Assembly: GCA_034422835.1 (NCBI GenBank)
Contig: DAOUJJ010000004.1
Coordinates: forward strand, 1-64,000
Reading direction: 5' to 3'
DNA from: VXMO01 sp034422835
Lineage (GTDB): Bacteria > Chloroflexota > Dehalococcoidia > UBA6926
DNA: 64,000 nucleotides
The position numbers and the translations under genes were made by a program. Below the pieces are notes generated by a model that worked only from the letters and a program-made list of their open reading frames with translations, had not been told where the DNA came from and searched no databases. This document shows positions 59,888 through 64,000 of the stretch, piece by piece (positions within the stretch are counted from its first letter, which is position 1; each line of letters begins with the position of its first letter).

Positions 59888-59948
59888 GGGGCCTTGCGGC
59901 CCCCGATCTGCAAATGAACAACCGGCCTCGCTTCTCATGCGAGGCCGG
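59888..59948. terminator. Two hairpins between convergent lexA and desulforedoxin-like gene
   Basis: GGGGCC-TTGC-GGCCCC at 59888-59903, and a 10-bp perfect stem CCGGCCTCGC at 59922-59931 with 59939-59948. There is no clear T tract on the plus side; on the minus side the second hairpin is followed by TTGTTCATTTG, so it may terminate the minus-strand gene better. Confidence 0.6.
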
Positions 59949-59973
59949 GGAAGGTCTGGATTCTAGTCGAAGC

Positions 59974-60117
59974 TTAGTCTGCGGAGGGGACGCGGCGCTG
60001 GCCCTGGAGTTCCATCTCCTTGTCGCAGCAGGAGATTACAACGTCGGCGGCCTTGGTCGCCAACACCTGCGTTCCGCAGTCCTCACATTCGTAGCGCTTG
60101 CCAAGCTGCATTGACAT
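59974..60117 (-). CDS. Desulforedoxin-like small metal-binding protein 1
   Basis: 47 residues, below usual ORF cut-offs. The sequence reads MSMQLGKRYECEDCGTQVLA, continues, and ends with SCCDKEMELQGQRRVPSAD. The pattern CxxC then, after about 16 residues, an adjacent CC pair and D-K-E-M is that of desulforedoxin-type rubredoxin-like centres (normally binding Fe). TAGGAGG lies six bases before the ATG. A paralogue is directly upstream. Confidence 0.8.
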   Translation of the reverse strand: MSMQLGKRYECEDCGTQVLATKAADVVISCCDKEMELQGQRRVPSAD

Positions 60118-60234
60118 TTTTTGTCCTCCTAAACCGTGCGCGCGTCATTTGACGCGCAACTCAGTCGATTCCCTTCTATATGCGTGATGTCTTGGGTGTG
60201 ATCTGCCCGATGTGTCGGGCGCTGAGGTTCTGCG

Positions 60235-60354
60235 CTACTTCTGCGCCATCGGCTCGCCATTGCAACATTTCAGGTCGCCGTCGCCGGCCTTGGTGACGAC
60301 CACCTCGACGCCGCAATCCGTGCATCCGTATCGCTTACCCATCTGGCTCGCCAT
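60235..60354 (-). CDS. Desulforedoxin-like small metal-binding protein 2
   Basis: 39 residues: MASQMGKRYGCTDCGVEVVV, continuing to DLKCCNGEPMAQK. Same CxxC...CC pattern as the neighbouring gene, close to the length of classic desulforedoxin (about 36 residues). GGGAGGTT lies upstream of the ATG. The tandem pair is an old duplication; redox or zinc role unknown. Confidence 0.8.
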   Translation of the reverse strand: MASQMGKRYGCTDCGVEVVVTKAGDGDLKCCNGEPMAQK

Positions 60355-60514
60355 GTCTCTGACTCAACCTCCCGTTCCGTCATTGAATTATTGAGGATGC
60401 GGGCGAGTTCACAGACGCGGAGTCCGTGCCGCCGCAAGAAATCTCAGTATAGAGTTGCGTACTGAGACTCGTCAATTGGAGTTGGGGGTGCGGGCAGCGG
60501 CGGATGCGAGTAGT

Positions 60515-60811
60515 ATGAGCGGCATGAAGGACGACTGGTCGGCCGCCTGGGCCTTCGTCGGAATCATGATCGCGATCAAGATTGTGTTGGGCGTGATCAT
60601 CTTCATCTACATGCCGCTCCGTGAAACCGCGTCCCTGTATACCGTCGTTCATCTCAGCGCGGTCTTTGGCATCATCCCATTGCTGGCGCTGACGGGGGGC
60701 GGGGTCCTGTTCTGGTGGAAAGTGGTCCGGCTGCGGATGCAGCGCAGACGCCTGCTGGAAGGCGAATGGCAGGTTGATCCGGACGTTTCTTCCCACAGTT
60801 CCGCCACATAG
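60515..60811 (+). CDS. Small membrane protein, function unknown
   Basis: 98 residues from ATG 60515 (MSGMKDDW); ATG 60524 also possible. Two hydrophobic segments (AFVGIMIAIKIVLGVIIFIY and AVFGIIPLLALTGGGVLFWW), then a basic cytoplasmic tail. No family recognised. Convergent with modC. Confidence 0.62.
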   Translation: MSGMKDDWSAAWAFVGIMIAIKIVLGVIIFIYMPLRETASLYTVVHLSAVFGIIPLLALTGGGVLFWWKVVRLRMQRRRLLEGEWQVDPDVSSHSSAT

Positions 60812-60831
60812 CGGACGCTTCTAGTCAGCCG

Positions 60832-61920
60832 TCACTCACCGGACAGCAGGAAGCAGCTCGACGCCTTTACGACTGCCCACATCTGCGCCCCCTCGCGTAT
60901 GCCCAGTTGGGTGATTGCGTGGCGCGTGACGTGAGAAACGAGCGACAATCCCGCCCCGCAGTCGATAGTTACGTCGTTGCCCGGGGAACGCGGTTCGATA
61001 GCCGTCACGGTTCCGGAAAAAACGTTTCGGGCGGACAGTCCCTGTGGCTCGCTGCTCGCAAGGATGACATCCGAAGAGCGGATGCCGACGGTGACCACGT
61101 CTCCTTCGTCTGCCTCGGCAAGCGGGGTTTCCAGGGTGAGCGGCGAATCAACAAGGGTCTGGCACAGCATCGCGCCGTCCTCGGGTTGTAGGCGGGCGAC
61201 GCGCATCCGCAGGAGGTTCTCCACGCCGGCCAGGCGAGCGATGCGCGGGGCGGGCGGCTGACGGAGTGTCGTGACGGGGTCGCCCTCTGCGACGATGCGG
61301 CCGTTGTCGATGATCTGGACATGGTCGGCCAGCGCAAGCGCCTCCTCCGCGTCATGCGTCACGAGGATAACCGGTACCTGAGACGCAGTGAGGACCTGCC
61401 GAATCTCCTGTCGCACGGCGCGACGCAGTTCAGAATCAAGGGCCGCGAAGGGCTCATCGAGGAGCAGAACGCGCGGCTGTGCCGCCAAGGCCCGTGCAAG
61501 GGCGACGCGCTGCCGTTGGCCGCCGGACAGTTCCCAGATTCGCCGTCCCTCTAGCTCCTGCAAGTCAAGCGTGCGTGTGAGTTCTGCGGCGCGGGCTTGC
61601 GAGTCGGGGCTGTGAGCGCCGTAGGCGATATTGGCCGCCACCGTTAGATGCGGGAACAGGCCGTATTCCTGCGGCATGAGGCCCACGCGGCGGTGGTGGG
61701 GCGGAATCCAGAGGCCTGCCTCGTGGTCGAACACGACCGCGCCGTCCAGTTCGATGCGTCCCTCGTCCGGCCGGACGAGGCCGGCGATGGCGCGGAGAGT
61801 GAGGGATTTTCCTGCGCCGGAGGGGCCGTAGAGTACGGTGACGGTTCCGGGCTCGACATCCCACGACACGTCCAGTGAGAACGCGCCGATTTGGTGCCGA
61901 ACCCACCCGCGCGCGCTCAT
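60832..61920 (-). CDS. modC: Molybdate ABC transporter ATP-binding protein
   Basis: 362 residues from ATG 61920, overlapping the modB stop (ATGA). Walker A GPSGAGKSL, signature LSGGQRQRVALARAL, Walker B VLLLDEPFAALD, and two C-terminal TOBE-like segments (NLLRMRVARLQPEDG and ISARNVFSGTVTAIEPR-type). Powers molybdate uptake needed for the molybdenum hydroxylase subunits encoded at 2.8-4.2 and 15.5 kb. Confidence 0.92.
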   Translation of the reverse strand: MSARGWVRHQIGAFSLDVSWDVEPGTVTVLYGPSGAGKSLTLRAIAGLVRPDEGRIELDGAVVFDHEAGLWIPPHHRRVGLMPQEYGLFPHLTVAANIAYGAHSPDSQARAAELTRTLDLQELEGRRIWELSGGQRQRVALARALAAQPRVLLLDEPFAALDSELRRAVRQEIRQVLTASQVPVILVTHDAEEALALADHVQIIDNGRIVAEGDPVTTLRQPPAPRIARLAGVENLLRMRVARLQPEDGAMLCQTLVDSPLTLETPLAEADEGDVVTVGIRSSDVILASSEPQGLSARNVFSGTVTAIEPRSPGNDVTIDCGAGLSLVSHVTRHAITQLGIREGAQMWAVVKASSCFLLSGE

Positions 61921-62732
61921 TCGAGCCTCCCCGCCGGGACAGCCGCGCGAGTGGCGGCCAGGGTGAGCACGAGCAGGACGATGACGGACGCGGCGACGAG
62001 GATGACTGCCAGGGCGAGGGCCGCGCCGACATCGCTCTCCATGGCGCTCAGGATGGCGAGCGGCATGGTCTGGGTGCGTCCGGTGAGGTTGCCGGCGAAC
62101 ATGATTGTCGCGCCGAATTCGGAGATGGCCCGCGCCCACGACAGGGCCAAGCCGCCCACGATTGATGGCCATGCGAGGGGCATGGCGATGCGCCAGAAGG
62201 TGCGCCACGGCGAGATGCCCAGGGTCTGTGAGATCTCTTCCAGCTCTCGCGGCACGGCCTGGAATCCGAGCTTGGCTGCGCGGATGAAGAACGGCGCGGA
62301 GACGAATATCTGGGCGAGGATGACAGCCGCTGTGGTGAACGGCAGCCGAATACCGGCTGCGTCGAGCGCGTCGCCCAGGATTCCCATGCGGCCAAAGGCC
62401 ATGAGCATGGCCAGACCCGCCACGACGGGCGGCAAGACAAGGGGAACGTCGATCAGGACATCGATGACGCGTGAAAGGGGGCCTGAGCGTCGGGAAAGAT
62501 AGCGCGCGATGGGGACGCCCGCTCCAACCACGATGATCATGCTGATGAGGCTGGTCACCAGCGATAGGCGCAGGGCAGTGAGCGTGATGTCGCTCGTCAG
62601 GCTGTCCCAGAGGCTGTAGGAGGAAACCGCGCGGATGAACAGGGCGATGAGCGGCAGCGCGATAAACGCGATGTAGACGAGGGTGATGATGCCGCCGGGC
62701 GGGAGCCCGACGGGGAACACGCGACGGTTCAT
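61917..62732 (-). CDS. modB: Molybdate ABC transporter permease
   Basis: 271 residues, about six membrane segments. LEEISQTLGISPWRTFWRIA is the EAA loop that contacts ModC. Overlaps modA and modC by 4 bp each. Confidence 0.92.
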   Translation of the reverse strand: MNRRVFPVGLPPGGIITLVYIAFIALPLIALFIRAVSSYSLWDSLTSDITLTALRLSLVTSLISMIIVVGAGVPIARYLSRRSGPLSRVIDVLIDVPLVLPPVVAGLAMLMAFGRMGILGDALDAAGIRLPFTTAAVILAQIFVSAPFFIRAAKLGFQAVPRELEEISQTLGISPWRTFWRIAMPLAWPSIVGGLALSWARAISEFGATIMFAGNLTGRTQTMPLAILSAMESDVGAALALAVILVAASVIVLLVLTLAATRAAVPAGRLE

Positions 62733-63559
62733 GGGGTTGCCTCTACAGATACAAGGAACCCGTGGGAGGCGAGGATTCTCTGTCCGGCGTCTGAGACGAG
62801 GAAGTCCAGGAATGTCTGAGCGGTGTCGTGTTGGGGAGAGGCGCGCAGGGCTGCGGCAACGTAGGCGATGTCTCCCGGGTTCTGGGCGGGAATGGTCAGC
62901 GAATGCAGGCCGGTATCGCGGAGGTCGGAGTGGTAGACGAAGCCGGCATCGGCCTCGCCCAGCTGCACCTTGGCAACAACCGCCCTCACGTTTATCTCTT
63001 GGGAAACAACGTTGTCGAGCACTGCCATGTCGTAATCAGCAGAAAAGCTCTCCAGCCGTGCCATGTCTGCAACCAGGGCGCGAGCGTAACGTCCCGCCGG
63101 AACATCCGGCAGCGCAATCACGATTCTCACGCCCGGCTCCGCAAGGTCCTCAAGGGACTGGACTGTTTGGGTGGAGTCCGCGAGGGCAACGACCATTTCA
63201 TTTGTCGCGACGGCGGTGATTGATGATTCCGTGAGCAGATGAGTTATTTCATCGACGTGGCGGCGGTCTGCGGAGATAAAAACATCGGCCTCCGCGCCCT
63301 CTTCAAGCTGCGCGCGGAGTCGTGAACTGCCCGCGAAGTGCGTCTCAACCGTCACGCTGCCATTCTCCGCTTCGAATGCTTCTGCCGCCTCCGTGAGTGC
63401 GTCCGTCAACGATGATGCGGCGAAGACGCGGAGAGTGACGGCGTCGTCCGGCCTGTCTGAGGCACAGGCTGCTGCGGTTATGACGGCAAGGGCGGATACG
63501 GCAAGCATGAGCAGGTAGCGGATATGGCGTGTGTGGATAGTCACAATCCTGTGAGTCAT
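62729..63559 (-). CDS. modA: Molybdate ABC transporter substrate-binding lipoprotein
   Basis: 276 residues. Signal MLAVSALAVITAAAC with lipobox Cys, then VFAASSLTDALTEAAEAFE and THFAGSSRLRAQLEEGAEAD, DVFISAD, which are ModA signatures of the oxyanion pocket. First gene of modABC. No ModE site was identified upstream. Confidence 0.93.
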   Translation of the reverse strand: MTHRIVTIHTRHIRYLLMLAVSALAVITAAACASDRPDDAVTLRVFAASSLTDALTEAAEAFEAENGSVTVETHFAGSSRLRAQLEEGAEADVFISADRRHVDEITHLLTESSITAVATNEMVVALADSTQTVQSLEDLAEPGVRIVIALPDVPAGRYARALVADMARLESFSADYDMAVLDNVVSQEINVRAVVAKVQLGEADAGFVYHSDLRDTGLHSLTIPAQNPGDIAYVAAALRASPQHDTAQTFLDFLVSDAGQRILASHGFLVSVEATP

Positions 63560-63597
63560 TGTAGTCCCGCGCCGAGTTCATCGGGTATCATCTGGAT

Positions 63598-64000
63598 ATG
63601 AGTACGACGCTGCTTTCTTGGAATGTTAACGGCCTGCGGGCGGTTAATCGAAAGGGCGAGTTCCCGGCGATACTGTCGAATGTCTCGCCGGACATCCTTT
63701 GCATGCAGGAAACGAAATCCCAGCCCGACCAACTCACGAAGGCCATCCTGGAGGTTGCCGGGTACGAGGCGCACTTTGCCTCCGCAGAGCGCAAGGGGTA
63801 TTCCGGGGTCGCCGTCTACACAAAGGCTGCGCCAAAAGATGTCTCCACAACGTTCGGGGACGGGAGTTGGGACAATGAGGGGCGCGTGCTGAGGCTCGAT
63901 TACGGCGAGTTCGTCCTCTACAACGTCTATTTCCCCAATGGGCGCTCATCCAAGGAACGGTTGGCCTACAAGATGGAGTTTTACGACGCCTTTCTTGAGC
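63598..64000 (+). CDS. xth: Exodeoxyribonuclease III (N-terminal part)
   Basis: 134 residues to the window edge; the frame stays open. LLSWNVNGLRAVNRKGEF at the N terminus, the catalytic Glu in CMQETKSQPDQL, GYSGVAVYTKAAP, and VYFPNGRSSKERLAYK containing the N-G segment. AP endonuclease / 3'-5' exonuclease of base excision repair. Divergent from modABC by 38 bp. Confidence 0.92.
   Translation, partial: MSTTLLSWNVNGLRAVNRKGEFPAILSNVSPDILCMQETKSQPDQLTKAILEVAGYEAHFASAERKGYSGVAVYTKAAPKDVSTTFGDGSWDNEGRVLRLDYGEFVLYNVYFPNGRSSKERLAYKMEFYDAFLE

Overview
The window is a GC-rich, densely packed bacterial chromosome segment. Gene content (dgt-dnaG-rpoD cluster, LexA with a GAAC-N4-GTTC box, decaprenyl-phosphate phosphoribosyltransferase-like UbiA protein, xanthine-oxidase-family molybdoenzyme subunits, M20/M28 peptidases, a phosphotriesterase-like hydrolase, DUF5678/aspartyl-protease pair) and the palindromic repeats scattered through almost every long gap suggest an uncultured Chloroflexota lineage, perhaps SAR202-like Dehalococcoidia. 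That is inference from gene content; no rRNA gene is present to fix the taxonomy.

Layout. 1-5.8 kb: the end of a peptide-type ABC substrate-binding protein, a selenocysteine tRNA (minus strand), thioredoxin and thioredoxin reductase, then FAD and [2Fe-2S] subunits of a molybdenum hydroxylase followed by an amidohydrolase. 5.8-15.4 kb is an accessory stretch: a deleted copy of a methyltransferase-HNH gene with its own promoter and structured leader, a secreted serine protease, a tandem pair of M20-like peptidases, an M28-like lipoprotein peptidase and a three-gene operon headed by a GHKL ATPase that looks like a defence cassette. 15.5-17.8 kb: the molybdopterin large subunit that probably partners the subunits at 2.8-4.2 kb. 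18-25.7 kb: a HEPN-domain protein, a phosphotriesterase homologue, an ACT protein, a PadR-regulated ABC transporter and two membrane proteins. 25.8-31.6 kb: dgt-dnaG-rpoD and a convergent cysteine desulfurase. 31.7-34.6 kb: a large DNA methyltransferase, possibly nuclease-fused, interrupted by a frameshift and carrying a 36-bp perfect palindrome. 35-51 kb: mostly housekeeping (NAD synthetase, SodC-like protein, FAD-linked oxidase, paired half-size EamA transporters, PurQ, YqeY, Cmk, CvpA, ferredoxin, TlyA, UbiA, YbeY, DnaX, YbaB, RecR). 51-53.5 kb: an intact methyltransferase-HNH gene with structured leader, and a HigBA-type toxin-antitoxin pair. 53.8-64 kb: enoyl-CoA hydratase, RecO, thioesterase, peroxiredoxin, LexA, two tiny desulforedoxin-like proteins missed by ordinary ORF cut-offs, modABC and the start of exonuclease III.

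The most interesting signal is the repeated unit at 5978-6500 and 51044-52690. Both copies have the same promoter (TTGACA, 17 bp, CAGAAT), a ~220-nt leader that folds into the same multi-hairpin layout from largely different sequences, and a methyltransferase-HNH reading frame that is full length in one copy and internally deleted in the other. This looks like a small mobile or selfish element with a structured RNA and a non-autonomous derivative. I do not recognise it as a described system. ModABC (molybdate import) and the split molybdenum hydroxylase form a functional theme; four families of dispersed palindromic repeats sit mainly at gene 3' ends and in places supply stop codons or in-frame coding sequence.
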